55,292 nucleotides of DNA from JBBRCE01 sp038205115 (GCA_038205115.1 JBBRCE010000033.1:1-55292), one strand, 5' to 3'. Positions 1 through 9,260 are shown, numbered from the stretch's first letter. Translations and numbers: made by a program. The notes: generated by a model not told the origin, from the letters alone.

Positions 1-114
1 CGCAGTCGTCGTTGGGATCGACCGAATGCGGAGGCTGTCACCGCGCTGGATTCGCTCGAGCGTAGCGGCCAATGGCAAAAATACTGGCCAACTCCTTGCC
101 CCACCGCGGCTTAA
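1..114 (+). CDS. Possible 3' end of an unidentified gene (partial)
   Basis: A plus-strand frame is open from base 1 to a TAA at 112-114 and encodes 37 residues rich in Trp, Arg and Glu, including WDRPNAEA and QWQKYW. It could be the C-terminus of a gene that starts outside the window. The stretch is short and other frames here are also partly open, so this is only a candidate. No family is recognised. Confidence 0.25.
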   Translation, partial: RSRRWDRPNAEAVTALDSLERSGQWQKYWPTPCPTAA

Positions 115-354
115 CACCGCCAAGCACTTTTGTCACACCCAGCTCTCCCGCATTCTTGACGGTGGCGCGCGTGGTTGATAGACTCTTCTCTTCGTTTCGG
201 CGACATTTTGCGGCAGATTGACAGCCGGCCGAGAGCGCGCCTGGCCAGTCGGAGGGCCGAATCTGCCGCTCGATTAACGCGCCTCGCGCGATTTCTAATC
301 GATCGAAGCTCCGGTTTGAAACACGGTTTGCAACACTCAGAGGAAACACGTTCG
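115..354. other. Leader region upstream of ppdK
   Basis: These 240 bases before the dikinase hold no convincing gene. An in-frame upstream extension of the dikinase from base 175 is open, but it encodes an Arg/Ser-rich stretch unlike the family. An AGAGGAAA ribosome-binding site at 339-346 points to the ATG at 355 instead. No clear promoter was identified. Confidence 0.5.
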
Positions 355-3039
355 ATGGCCACAGTCGAGAAGAAATCCGACGCCAAGAAGCCCGCCAAGG
401 CCGGCAAAATGACCTACTACTTCGGCAAAACCCGCACCGACGGCAAGGGCAACCAAAAAGCCCTGCTCGGTGGCAAGGGTGCCAACTTGGCCGACATGAC
501 CAGCATCGGACTGCCGGTGCCGCCAGGCTTCACGATCACCACCGAATGCTGCGATCAGTACTACAAGCAAGGCAAAAAACTGCCGGCCGGCCTGATGGAC
601 GACGTTCGCAAGGCTGTCGCCACGCTGGAAAAAGAACTCGGCAAGAAATTTGGCGACGACAAAAACCCGCTGCTGGTTTCTGTCCGTTCAGGCGCTGCGG
701 CTTCGATGCCCGGCATGATGAACACCATTTTGAACCTGGGTTTGAACGACGTTTCCGTGGCCGGTTTGGCCAACGCCACCGGCAACGAGCGGTTTGCCTA
801 CGACAGCTATCGCCGCGTGATCAACATGTTTGGCGACGTGGTGGTGGGCGTGGATCACGAACATTTCGAAGACGCCTTTGATGCCATCAAGAAGAAGTAC
901 AAAGTCGAACTCGATACCGACGTGCCGACCGCCGGCCTCAAGGAATTGTGCGAGAGCTACAAAAAGGTTTACGCAGAGCATCACGGCAAGCCGTTTCCGC
1001 AAGATCCGCTCAAGCAGTTGGAACTGGCCATCGAAGCCGTGTTCGCAAGCTGGATGCAAAACCGGGCCGTTAAGTATCGGCAGGTCGAAAATATCACCGG
1101 CCTGCTCGGCACCGCAGTCAACATTCAGTCGATGGTCTTTGGCAACATGGGCGACGACTCGGGTACGGGCGTAGCCTTCACGCGCAATCCCTCGACGGGC
1201 GAAAACAAATTCTACGGCGAGTTCTTGATCAACGCTCAAGGCGAAGACGTGGTGGCCGGCATTCGCACGCCGCTGCCCGTGGCCGAGATGCCCAAGTGGA
1301 ACAAAAAGATTCACGCCCAACTGCTCGAGATCAAAAAGACGCTGGAACAGCATTATCGCGACGTGCAAGATATTGAGTTCACCATCGAAAAGGGTGAACT
1401 GTTCATGCTGCAAACTCGCAACGGCAAGCGGACCGGCGCGGCGGCCGTGCGAATTGCCTGCGACATGGTCAAGGAAAAGCTGATCGACGAAAAGACCGCC
1501 ATCTTGCGGATTCCGGCTGGCGACTTGACGCAACTATTGCTGCCAAGCTTTGACCCGGCTGCCAAGAAGACGGCCGACGTGCTCTGCACCGGTTTGCCGG
1601 CGTCGCCCGGCGCGGCGGTGGGCAAGTTGGCGTTCACCGCGGCGGAAGCCGTCGAACGCACCACGGCTGGCGAACAGGTTTTGCTGGTTCGCAAAGAAAC
1701 GAATCCCGAAGATATCGACGGCATGCATTTGGCCGCCGGCATTCTTACCAGCACCGGCGGGATGACCAGCCACGCGGCCGTTGTTGCCCGCGGTTGGGGC
1801 CGCTGCTGCGTGGCGGGCGCGGGTCAGATCATGATCGACGAAAAAGCTCGTAAGATCACGGTCAACGGCCGCACCTTTAATCACAAAGACACGCTGTCCA
1901 TTGACGGCAGCACTGGCGAAGTGATGACCGGCCAGGTCGCCACGCACACGCCAAAAATGTCGGGCGATTTCGGCACGGTGATGAAGTTGGCGGACAAATA
2001 CCGCACGCTCAAGATTCGCACCAATGCCGACACCCCGGCTGACGCCCAGCGTGCCCGCGAGTTCGGCGCCGAAGGCATTGGCCTGTGCCGCACCGAGCAT
2101 ATGTTTTTCGAGGGCGAGCGGATTGTCGCCATGCGTGAGATGATCGTGGCGGAAAACGTCGCCGATCGTCGCAAGGCGCTCGACAAACTGCTGCCGTTCC
2201 AACGCGAGGACTTCATCGGCATTTTCACGGCCATGAAAGACTTGCCGGTCACGGTGCGGTTGCTCGATCCGCCGCTGCATGAGTTCCTGCCGCACGACGA
2301 CAAGTCGCAAAAAGAACTGGCCGAACGTCTGGGCATCAAGCCGGCGCTCATCAAGCAGCGCGTCAGCCAATTGCACGAGCAGAACCCCATGCTCGGACAC
2401 CGCGGTTGCCGGTTGGCGGTCACCTATCCGGAAATTCTGGAAATGCAAGTGCGGGCCATCGTCGAAGCGGCCATCGCCTGTAAGGCCAAAAAGATCAACG
2501 CCATTCCGGAAATCATGATTCCGCTGGTCGGCACTGCCAAAGAGTTGGCTTCGCTGCGGACGCTGACGGTAGCCACGATCGAAGCGGTCAAGAAAGAAAA
2601 GAAGTTCACCGCCAAGCTGGATATCCCGGTCGGCACGATGATCGAAATCCCGCGCGCCGCGCTGACCGCCGACGAAGTGGCCGAGCATGCCGATTTCTTC
2701 AGCTTTGGCACCAACGACCTCACTCAAATGACGTTCGGCTTCAGCCGCGACGACATCAACAGCTTTTTGCCGGACTACCTCAAGCAGGAACTGTTGGATC
2801 GCGATCCGTTCCAAACGCTCGATGTCAGCGGCGTGGGGCAGTTGGTCGACATGGCCGTCACCAAGGGCCGTCGCACCAAGGACGCGCTTAAGTGCGGCAT
2901 TTGCGGCGAGCATGGTGGCGATCCGCAATCGATCAACTTCTGTCACCAGGTTGGACTGGACTACGTTTCTTGCAGTCCGTTCCGCGTACCGATCGCCCGT
3001 TTGGCCGCCGCGCAAGCCGCGGTCAAGCAAGCGAAGTAG
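355..3039 (+). CDS. ppdK: Pyruvate, phosphate dikinase
   Basis: This cytoplasmic enzyme interconverts pyruvate, ATP and phosphate with PEP, AMP and pyrophosphate, linking glycolysis and gluconeogenesis. The 894 residues match the usual length. In order: an N-terminal nucleotide-binding (ATP-grasp) part, with KALLGGKGANLADM and SVRSGAAASMPGMM; a swivelling phosphohistidine domain with GGMTSHAAVVARG, whose catalytic His is near residue 473; and a C-terminal PEP-binding TIM barrel with GLCRTEHMFF, SFGTNDLTQM and the catalytic Cys in CGICGEHGG near residue 850. All key residues are present. The ATG at 355 is preferred because AGAGGAAA lies about 9 bases upstream and family similarity begins soon after it, following a Lys/Ala-rich N-terminus. 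It is monocistronic, ends at a strong terminator and is convergent with rmlA. Confidence 0.97.
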   Translation: MATVEKKSDAKKPAKAGKMTYYFGKTRTDGKGNQKALLGGKGANLADMTSIGLPVPPGFTITTECCDQYYKQGKKLPAGLMDDVRKAVATLEKELGKKFGDDKNPLLVSVRSGAAASMPGMMNTILNLGLNDVSVAGLANATGNERFAYDSYRRVINMFGDVVVGVDHEHFEDAFDAIKKKYKVELDTDVPTAGLKELCESYKKVYAEHHGKPFPQDPLKQLELAIEAVFASWMQNRAVKYRQVENITGLLGTAVNIQSMVFGNMGDDSGTGVAFTRNPSTGENKFYGEFLINAQGEDVVAGIRTPLPVAEMPKWNKKIHAQLLEIKKTLEQHYRDVQDIEFTIEKGELFMLQTRNGKRTGAAAVRIACDMVKEKLIDEKTAILRIPAGDLTQLLLPSFDPAAKKTADVLCTGLPASPGAAVGKLAFTAAEAVERTTAGEQVLLVRKETNPEDIDGMHLAAGILTSTGGMTSHAAVVARGWGRCCVAGAGQIMIDEKARKITVNGRTFNHKDTLSIDGSTGEVMTGQVATHTPKMSGDFGTVMKLADKYRTLKIRTNADTPADAQRAREFGAEGIGLCRTEHMFFEGERIVAMREMIVAENVADRRKALDKLLPFQREDFIGIFTAMKDLPVTVRLLDPPLHEFLPHDDKSQKELAERLGIKPALIKQRVSQLHEQNPMLGHRGCRLAVTYPEILEMQVRAIVEAAIACKAKKINAIPEIMIPLVGTAKELASLRTLTVATIEAVKKEKKFTAKLDIPVGTMIEIPRAALTADEVAEHADFFSFGTNDLTQMTFGFSRDDINSFLPDYLKQELLDRDPFQTLDVSGVGQLVDMAVTKGRRTKDALKCGICGEHGGDPQSINFCHQVGLDYVSCSPFRVPIARLAAAQAAVKQAK

Positions 3040-3068
3040 CACGAGAAGCACGCCAATCAACATTTCCA

Positions 3069-3099
3069 CCGGCCGCGTGAATTTCACGCGGCCGGTTTT
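3069..3099 (+). terminator. Rho-independent terminator of ppdK
   Basis: Thirty bases after the ppdK stop, a perfect 12-bp GC-rich stem (3069-3080 pairing with 3084-3095) with a 3-base loop is followed by TTTTG and further T-rich sequence. It lies between convergent ppdK and rmlA. The T tract suits plus-strand transcription. Confidence 0.9.
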
Positions 3100-3212
3100 G
3101 TTGTTGAGCGAGCGTATCGATTGCCGCGCCAGGGATTTTGCTGCTGTGGCGAGTTGCAGTCGGTGAAATCGCTGCGGCGGTCGTGGCGCATCTGGCCAAG
3201 GTAATTACCGGC

Positions 3213-4100
3213 TCAGACATTTTCCCGCAGGCGGGCCAAGAGATATTGGCCATAATCGTTTTTCATGGCTTGTGCCTGTTGACGCAAGTGATCGGCCGTG
3301 ATGAAGCCTTTGAGAAACGCAACTTCCTCCAGGCAAGCAATCTTTAGCCCTTGCCGCTGTTCGATTGTCTGGACGAACGAACTGGCTTGAATGAGCGAGT
3401 CGTGCGTGCCGGTGTCGAGCCATGCGAATCCGCGGCCGAGAACTTCAACCCGCAATTGTTTACGGCGCAGGTATTCCCGGTTGACGTCGGTGATTTCCAG
3501 TTCGCCGCGCGCGGAAGGCCTGATATTCGCGGCAATCTCGACGACTTGATGATCGTAAAAGTAAAGGCCGGTGACGGCGTAGTTGGACTTAGGCTGTAGA
3601 GGTTTTTCTTCCAGCGCTAGAGCGTTGCCCGCTTCGTCGATTTCCACCACACCGTAGCGCTGCGGATTCTGAACGATATAGGCAAAGACCGTGGCTCCGT
3701 GGGATTGCGCGGCGGCTTTCATCAGAATCGGTTGAAAACCATGGCCGTAAAAGATATTGTCGCCCAACGCCAAAGCGACGGGGTGATCGCCGATAAACTG
3801 GCGTCCGATGGTAAACGCCTGCGCCAAGCCCTCGGGTCGCGGCTGTTCCGCGTATTCGAATTGCAGGCCCAGTCGGCTGCCGTCGCCCAGTAATCGACGA
3901 AAATTCGGCAGATCGTCCGGCGTGGAAATCACCAGTATTTCGCGGATTCCGGCCAACATCAGCGTCGACAGGGGGTAATACACCATCGGCTTGTCATACA
4001 CTGGTAGCAGTTGCTTGCTCACGGCTTGCGTCACCGGATGCAACCGCGTGCCAGCCCCGCCTGCGAGGATGATGCCTTTATGATGCTTGGGGATTTGCAT
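3213..4100 (-). CDS. rmlA: Glucose-1-phosphate thymidylyltransferase
   Basis: First enzyme of dTDP-L-rhamnose synthesis: it joins dTTP and glucose 1-phosphate to make dTDP-glucose, in the cytoplasm. The 295 residues match the short RmlA/RfbA form. The N-terminal nucleotide-binding signature ILAGGAGTRLHPVT lies near residues 11-24, followed by KQLLPVYDKPMVYYPLS, then EYAEQPRPEGLAQAF and LALGDNIFYGHG with the metal-binding Asp. EKP in ALEEKPLQPKSNYAVTGLYFYD is also intact. It starts at the ATG at 4100 and is divergent from rmlC, with 130 bases between the starts that should hold both promoters. It belongs functionally with rmlC and rmlD. No rmlB (dTDP-glucose 4,6-dehydratase) lies in the window. 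Confidence 0.95.
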   Translation of the reverse strand: MQIPKHHKGIILAGGAGTRLHPVTQAVSKQLLPVYDKPMVYYPLSTLMLAGIREILVISTPDDLPNFRRLLGDGSRLGLQFEYAEQPRPEGLAQAFTIGRQFIGDHPVALALGDNIFYGHGFQPILMKAAAQSHGATVFAYIVQNPQRYGVVEIDEAGNALALEEKPLQPKSNYAVTGLYFYDHQVVEIAANIRPSARGELEITDVNREYLRRKQLRVEVLGRGFAWLDTGTHDSLIQASSFVQTIEQRQGLKIACLEEVAFLKGFITADHLRQQAQAMKNDYGQYLLARLRENV

Positions 4101-4230
4101 TTGAAAACTCGATTGTAAAAAGCAGTGCAGGCAACCAGCGGCACCAGCCCAACGGGGGCACTGCTTAGGTTGTGGTCGGGCGACGGCCCGTTTCTGAACT
4201 CAACTCGCGCTACAAGAAAACGAATGACCC

Positions 4231-4764
4231 ATGAATGTTCTGCCTACCAACGTGCCGGATGTCGTTTTGCTTGAACCCAAGATTTTTGGTGACGAGCGAG
4301 GTTTCTTTGTGGAGACATTCCACGACGCAAAACTGCGTGCGTTGGGCTTCAATTGGCACTTCGTGCAAGACAACCACTCGCGATCCGCGCATGGAGTTTT
4401 GCGCGGACTCCATTATCAGGTCGAACGTCCGCAGGGCAAACTGGTTTATGTGGTTCGCGGAGAAATTTTTGACGTGGCGGTTGATATCCGCCGTAACTCG
4501 CCAACCTTCGGTCAGTGGACCGGCATGACTCTGGACGATCGAACATTGCGGCAAGTTTACATTCCGCCAGGCTTTGCCCATGGGTTTTGCGTTTTGAGTG
4601 AATTTGCGGATGTGGTCTACAAATGCAGCGACTTCTACTCGCCGATGCACGAGCGGACAATTCTTTGGAACGATCCAAAGCTGGCAATCGATTGGCCGAT
4701 CATTGCGCCACGGCTTTCCGCCAAGGATTTGCAGGGACTGCCATTTGATGCGGCCGAAATCTGA
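4231..4764 (+). CDS. rmlC: dTDP-4-dehydrorhamnose 3,5-epimerase
   Basis: Epimerises C3 and C5 of dTDP-4-keto-6-deoxyglucose, the third step to dTDP-L-rhamnose. The 177 residues form a single cupin (jelly-roll) domain of normal length. The sequence shows DERGFFVETF, FVQDNHSRS, the catalytic His61 in VLRGLHYQ, and VYIPPGFAHGFCVLSE with the active-site region typical of RmlC. The ATG at 4231 gives the usual family N-terminus. It is the only plus-strand gene inside an otherwise minus-strand glycan cluster and converges with rmlD; the two stop codons are about 10 bases apart. A short tandem duplication spans its stop codon (see findings). Confidence 0.96.
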   Translation: MNVLPTNVPDVVLLEPKIFGDERGFFVETFHDAKLRALGFNWHFVQDNHSRSAHGVLRGLHYQVERPQGKLVYVVRGEIFDVAVDIRRNSPTFGQWTGMTLDDRTLRQVYIPPGFAHGFCVLSEFADVVYKCSDFYSPMHERTILWNDPKLAIDWPIIAPRLSAKDLQGLPFDAAEI

Positions 4765-4774
4765 TGCGGCCGAA

Positions 4775-5635
4775 TTACGTGAGTTGCGATGATCGCAAGT
4801 ATTCTGCCAAAGCCGTTTGCCATTCTGGCATTGCTGGACCGCCCAAGGCGTGATATTTCGACGTGTCCAGCACGCTGTAGCTTGGGCGCGGCGCCCGAGC
4901 GCCGTACTGGGCCGTTGTGATTCGCTGCAGCTTGACTGGCAGCTTCGACTGTCGAAAAATTTCGGCTGCGAAGTCGTGCCAGGTTGTCGCGCCGCGGTTG
5001 ACAACGTGGTAGGTTCCGTAGGCCGTGGTTTCCAACAAGAACAAGATCGCCGCGGCAACATGCGGCACGTAACTGGGCGTGCAGTACTGATCGTCGACGA
5101 CGCTCAGTTGGCTGCGCTCGCGTCCCAGCCGCAGCATGGTATCGACAAAATTGCCTTGCAAAGTGTTTTCGCCACGCTGACCGTACAAACCGCAGGTGCG
5201 GACCACAAAGTGTTTTGCCCAACGCTGGGCTTCGAGTTCGCCCGCCAGTTTGCTTTGGGCGTACACGCCTTGCGGACAAGTCGGGGCGTCTTCGCAATAG
5301 GGAAGCGGATCGGCGATTGCGGCGCCAAACACGTAATCGGTGCTGATTTGCAGCAACGGACAGTCCAACTGCCGGCAGGCTGCGGCCAGGTTTTGCACGC
5401 CCCACGCATTTACGGCGAAACATGGCTGGCGATGTTCTTCGGCCCGATCAACCAGCGTATCGGCCGCGGTATTGATCACCGCTGTAGGCTGGAGATCTGC
5501 TAGCAGCGCCCGGACGAGCTCACCGCGCGTGATGTCAATTTCATCGCGATCGAGCGGCAAGGCGCGAGCGCCCAACCGCCGGCACAGTTCGCCACCGAGT
5601 TGTCCACGGCTGCCAAACACGGCAATTGCATTCAT
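4775..5635 (-). CDS. rmlD: dTDP-4-dehydrorhamnose reductase
   Basis: Final step of dTDP-L-rhamnose synthesis, reducing dTDP-4-keto-L-rhamnose with NAD(P)H. The 286 residues show an extended short-chain dehydrogenase fold: dinucleotide-binding VFGSRGQLGGEL near residues 6-17, DITRGE, INTAADTLVDRAEE, LQISTDYVFGA, and the catalytic YAQSK (Tyr-x3-Lys) followed by VRTCGLYGQRGENTL. It lies at the promoter-distal end of the minus-strand run, 34 bases after the first glycosyltransferase-like gene, and probably shares its transcript. Length and motifs are normal. Confidence 0.95.
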   Translation of the reverse strand: MNAIAVFGSRGQLGGELCRRLGARALPLDRDEIDITRGELVRALLADLQPTAVINTAADTLVDRAEEHRQPCFAVNAWGVQNLAAACRQLDCPLLQISTDYVFGAAIADPLPYCEDAPTCPQGVYAQSKLAGELEAQRWAKHFVVRTCGLYGQRGENTLQGNFVDTMLRLGRERSQLSVVDDQYCTPSYVPHVAAAILFLLETTAYGTYHVVNRGATTWHDFAAEIFRQSKLPVKLQRITTAQYGARAPRPSYSVLDTSKYHALGGPAMPEWQTALAEYLRSSQLT

Positions 5636-5669
5636 GAACGAATCCTGACGATGTGATACGAATTCGCAA

Positions 5670-6827
5670 TTATGACGTGAGGCCGAGATGATCGAAAAGC
5701 TGGTTTAACACGATGTTCGAATCGAAATGCGACTCGGCTAGCCTGCGTGCGGCGCGTGAATGTCGAGGATAGTCGCGCTGCAATTCCCCGACAACCGCCA
5801 GAATGTCGTCTTCGCTACGAAAAGCAAACAAACCTTCGCCAGTGGGCAGGTGCTGACTAAATCCCGTCTCCTGCGCGATGACGGGCCGCCCGCTGGCCAG
5901 GTAACATGCGCTCCGATCGCTGAACCAACCGCAATTGGACAACACGTAGCCGCTCTTGGCGATTCCCAATTCGGCCCACGAGCCTTGCACAAATTGGCGA
6001 TACGCCGAAGGCGTAGCGGTCACGTGCCGTGGATCGAGCACTTGCCAACCGTTGTCCCGCAGCGCGGACCAATCGGCCGTTTCGCCGGCATGAATCGCTA
6101 GCGCCGGCTGACAGGCGACCGGGCAGCGTTGCGGCAATCCGATCAACGTCCGCCAACTGTGCGCCTTCTGCCCGTATTGCACTCCTTGGTGCTCCACGGA
6201 GCCATAACCGCGCCAGTTGCCTACCGTGGTTAAACCGTCGTGCGAAATCGATGTCGCCGGCGGCCAATGCGACAGCACGATTGGGGGCAGAGTTTTAATC
6301 CACGTCATGCCGCACGTCGGCACAGGGCAGTTGGGCGTACCTAGCGACAGGCCAACAGTGGCAAAGTGCGAGTGCGCATTCAACCGCATATCAATGCCCT
6401 GCGAATGCCACAACTGGATGAATGCCGGATCGAGATCGAGATAAACGCGGCAGGCGATGCGCGCGATCAATTCGGCATCCGCGAGCATCCCCGAGACATT
6501 GAAAAGCACCGTCGCGCGCTCGGCGGCGGCCTGTAATTCGCGATAGGACAAACCGACGGTTTCACGCGTTTCGGACAGCAGCAGCGCGGCGCGATCTCCG
6601 AGGCCGAAGTCGCAGACCACGTTTCGAAAAAATTCCGCGTTGTCAGACTGAGTCCAATCGGTCACGTTTTGCACATTTTTTTGCGGCAGCGGCTCCACAA
6701 AGTACACATCGTGCCCCAACTGTCGCAATCCGAGCACATATTGCAGCACAGCCCAGGCCGCGCCGCCTTGATGCGGATCGGCGGCAATCATTCCGCTTAC
6801 AATCACGGTCCGTACGTCTGCTGGCAT
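5670..6827 (-). CDS. Glycosyltransferase-like protein, paralogue 1
   Basis: A 385-residue member of a family with four copies in this cluster. The C-terminal half has a group-1 (GT-B type) glycosyltransferase look: GWFSDRSACYLASGRPVIAQ, then TGFSQHLPTGEGLFAF and a helical RHSRAARRLAESHFDS tail. The N-terminal half has VSGMIAADPHQGGAAW and LGLRQLGHDVYFVEPL, resembling the acceptor domain of such enzymes. A cytoplasmic sugar transferase adding a residue to the surface glycan is the likely role (inference; donor unknown). The ATG at 6827 is chosen because paralogues start at the same point before the VSG motif; an ATG at 6866 would overlap the upstream gene by 23 bases. Neighbours are paralogue 2 and rmlD. 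Confidence 0.75.
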   Translation of the reverse strand: MPADVRTVIVSGMIAADPHQGGAAWAVLQYVLGLRQLGHDVYFVEPLPQKNVQNVTDWTQSDNAEFFRNVVCDFGLGDRAALLLSETRETVGLSYRELQAAAERATVLFNVSGMLADAELIARIACRVYLDLDPAFIQLWHSQGIDMRLNAHSHFATVGLSLGTPNCPVPTCGMTWIKTLPPIVLSHWPPATSISHDGLTTVGNWRGYGSVEHQGVQYGQKAHSWRTLIGLPQRCPVACQPALAIHAGETADWSALRDNGWQVLDPRHVTATPSAYRQFVQGSWAELGIAKSGYVLSNCGWFSDRSACYLASGRPVIAQETGFSQHLPTGEGLFAFRSEDDILAVVGELQRDYPRHSRAARRLAESHFDSNIVLNQLFDHLGLTS

Positions 6828-6843
6828 CTTTCCAACCCGGCTT

Positions 6844-8061
6844 TCAGTTAGAAATTCCGCAGTCATTCAAAAATTTCGGCAATACGATTCGAGCATCGAA
6901 AGACTGTCGCGCTACGTCCGACGCAGCGCGGCAATGCCGGGCGTAATCGCCGCGAATTTGCTCCGCACCGGCCACCGCCTGCTCCAACGTGCAAAACGCC
7001 AACAATCCCGCTCCCACCGGCAAGTGCCGGCCGAAACCCGTGTCTTGGACAAGCACTGGCTTGCCAGCCGCTAAGTAACGCACCGTGCGATCGCTAAACC
7101 AGCCGCTGTTGGTTTCGCCATAAATCCCCTGCGCCACAGAGAATTCGGCGTTCGAGTTCCGCACGTAGTTCCGAAACGGCTCGATGCTCGATGCGACTAC
7201 GCGCGGATCGACGATCTGCCAGCCGTGATCCCCGAGCGATTTAAAATCCTGGCCATCGGCGGAATGAATATCAAGAGCGATTTCGAAATCACAGTCCGGC
7301 ACGCGGCGCGGCAATGCCAGCAGTTTACGAAATTCGTGGCATTTCAGTCCGTACCGCTGCCCGCCAAATTCGACTGCCCCGAAAGCGCCGCGCCAACTGG
7401 CGATGGTCGTGAACCGCAGCCGCCCGCTGCCGGCGTTGCGTGGGCTTTGCGCCTGATTGTGAGTTGCCGGCAGTGAGGCTTCGTCCTGCCAATCCGTCAG
7501 CACAGCCGGCTGACGGACGTGTTGCCAGGCAATACCGACCGTGGGAATCGGGCAGTCCGCGCAACCGATGTTTTCGCCAATCGTAAAGAATAAGTCATGG
7601 CCAGCCAGCCGCGCGCCGGCGTTGCCACTGGCATGCCAGAACTGCGTGAACCCCGGATCGATATCGATGTACGCCTTGCGGCGCAGTCGCGAAAAGATCG
7701 ATTCGCAGTGCAGGTGGCCGCTGATGTTGACCAGCAAATCCGCGCGATCCAGCAGACCGTCGAGCGATTGCGTGGGACTGCTGGGCCCAACGAGAATCGC
7801 TCCCTGCTGATCCAGCAGATACGCTCGCTGATCCCAGGCCGCCTGTTCGACCACTTGCCGGAAGTGGCGCACCTGCACGGAATGTTGCGGCGCGGCAAGT
7901 TGCCCGCGTGCGTCGTAAAGCCCTGTGGTATCGATCTGCTCGATAAAATGCACATCGCAGCCGATTTGACGAAAGCCATTCAACCAGCTCAGCCGCACCC
8001 AGGCTTCGCCGCCATTCTGGGGCTTGTTGGCGATCGCACCGCTAACAATGATGTGAGGCAT
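6844..8061 (-). CDS. Glycosyltransferase-like protein, paralogue 2
   Basis: A 405-residue paralogue of the flanking genes. It shares the N-terminal block IIVSGAIANKPQNGGEAW, the mid-protein LLVNISGHLH and YIDIDPGFTQFWHASG, and the C-terminal SGWFSDRTVRYLAAGKPVLV with DTGFGRHLPVGAGLLAF. These C-terminal blocks suit the sugar-nucleotide site of a GT-B transferase. A conserved Cys pair, CADCPIPTVGI, matches the same spot in paralogues 1 and 3 (NCPVPTCG, NCTVPCCG). The ATG at 8061 aligns with the paralogue starts; a TTG at 8088 would add nine unconserved residues. It follows paralogue 3 by about 30 bases and was probably co-transcribed and tandemly duplicated with it. Donor and acceptor are unknown. 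Confidence 0.75.
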   Translation of the reverse strand: MPHIIVSGAIANKPQNGGEAWVRLSWLNGFRQIGCDVHFIEQIDTTGLYDARGQLAAPQHSVQVRHFRQVVEQAAWDQRAYLLDQQGAILVGPSSPTQSLDGLLDRADLLVNISGHLHCESIFSRLRRKAYIDIDPGFTQFWHASGNAGARLAGHDLFFTIGENIGCADCPIPTVGIAWQHVRQPAVLTDWQDEASLPATHNQAQSPRNAGSGRLRFTTIASWRGAFGAVEFGGQRYGLKCHEFRKLLALPRRVPDCDFEIALDIHSADGQDFKSLGDHGWQIVDPRVVASSIEPFRNYVRNSNAEFSVAQGIYGETNSGWFSDRTVRYLAAGKPVLVQDTGFGRHLPVGAGLLAFCTLEQAVAGAEQIRGDYARHCRAASDVARQSFDARIVLPKFLNDCGISN

Positions 8062-8090
8062 GGAGAATCGCCAGCGTTGGACGCACAATT

Positions 8091-9260
8091 TTAGTCAAGG
8101 CCCAGCTTCGTCACGAGATTTGTTAAGACTTTGTCGGAATCGAAATAGCGCTCCGCGATCTGCCGCGCAGCTTGGCAATGCCGTGCGTAATTCTGCTCGA
8201 TCTCCGCGACGCCGGCGACCGCTTCTGAAAGATTCGAAAACGCAATGAGTCCCTGACCACAGGGATAGCGCTGGCGAAAACCCGTGTCCTGCGCGAGCAC
8301 CGGTTTTCCGCTGGCAAGATACGTCAGACTGCGATCGCTGAACCAACCGCCGCGACTTTTTACGTAAAGGTTTTTGGCGACCATCAGTTCCGCGCCCGAT
8401 TGCTGGATGTACTGCCGATACGTCGCGGGATCCGCGGCGACTTGCCCCGGCGATTCCAGTTGCCAGCCGTTGTCTTGCAGCAAGCGAATGTCGTTGACTT
8501 CCGAATGATCGATATCGATCGCCAGCCGAAACGTCGAAGCCGTCAGACGCGGCAGCTCGACGAACTTGCGGAATTCATGGACACGGAGGCCATATGTCTG
8601 GCCCAAATAGTCGATAGGTCCAAATGGACCGCGCCAACTGATGACACTGGTAAACGCGAAATCGCTGATCGGCTGAACCACCGGCCACTGCCTCAGCACA
8701 ATGGGTTGCGGCGTGGTGATCCAGTCCAATCCGCAGCAGGGCACCGTGCAATTTGGCTGCCCCAGATTTTCACCGATCGTGACGAATTGATCGTGCCCTG
8801 CAAAAGCGTCGTGCAGTTCCAGGGCGTGCCACATTTGGCTAAAGCCCGGATCGATGTCCAGAAATACCCGCCGCCGGGCGGTCGCCAACAGCGTGGCGTC
8901 GGTCAGAAAACCCATCACATTCAGCAGCAGGTCGGCCGACTTCAGTTCCGCAATCAATTCTTGGCGGCTGCGCCCTAGGCATTCGCGTCCGCCGTCGTAC
9001 AGCAGCGCAAACTCGTGCTGCAGTCCGGCCTGCTCAAGCACGCGCAGAAAATAGCGGACGTTTTCAGAATCGAAAAACTCGGCTGGCTGTCCGGCCGCGT
9101 CAAAGCACATCTCGGGTTCCAGCCGGTCGATCAGCAACACCCGCCAGCCGAGCTGCTTGAATCCCAGTAGCCACTGTAAAAACACCGAAGCATGGCCGCC
9201 ATTGCCGGCGCGTTGAGCGATTGATCCGGCGATAACGATCGAGCGGGACATTCGCGGCAC
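8091..9260 (-). CDS. Glycosyltransferase-like protein, paralogue 3
   Basis: A 389-residue protein of the same four-copy family. It has IVIAGSIAQRAGNGGHASVF near the N-terminus, FLDIDPGFSQMWHA in the middle, and GGWFSDRSLTYLASGKPVLA plus DTGFRQRYPCGQGLIAF in the C-terminal nucleotide-sugar part. The start may be the GTG at 9260, which has GGTGG six bases upstream, or the ATG at 9251. It follows the small lipoprotein gene by 23 bases. A glycan chain-building transferase is the likely role, by family shape and context; the specific sugar cannot be read from sequence. Confidence 0.75.
   Translation of the reverse strand: MPRMSRSIVIAGSIAQRAGNGGHASVFLQWLLGFKQLGWRVLLIDRLEPEMCFDAAGQPAEFFDSENVRYFLRVLEQAGLQHEFALLYDGGRECLGRSRQELIAELKSADLLLNVMGFLTDATLLATARRRVFLDIDPGFSQMWHALELHDAFAGHDQFVTIGENLGQPNCTVPCCGLDWITTPQPIVLRQWPVVQPISDFAFTSVISWRGPFGPIDYLGQTYGLRVHEFRKFVELPRLTASTFRLAIDIDHSEVNDIRLLQDNGWQLESPGQVAADPATYRQYIQQSGAELMVAKNLYVKSRGGWFSDRSLTYLASGKPVLAQDTGFRQRYPCGQGLIAFSNLSEAVAGVAEIEQNYARHCQAARQIAERYFDSDKVLTNLVTKLGLD

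Noticed and set aside
1534..3087. A 517-residue open frame on the minus strand opposite ppdK
   Set aside because: It mirrors the high-GC codon structure of ppdK, has no family motifs, and ppdK has all its catalytic residues.
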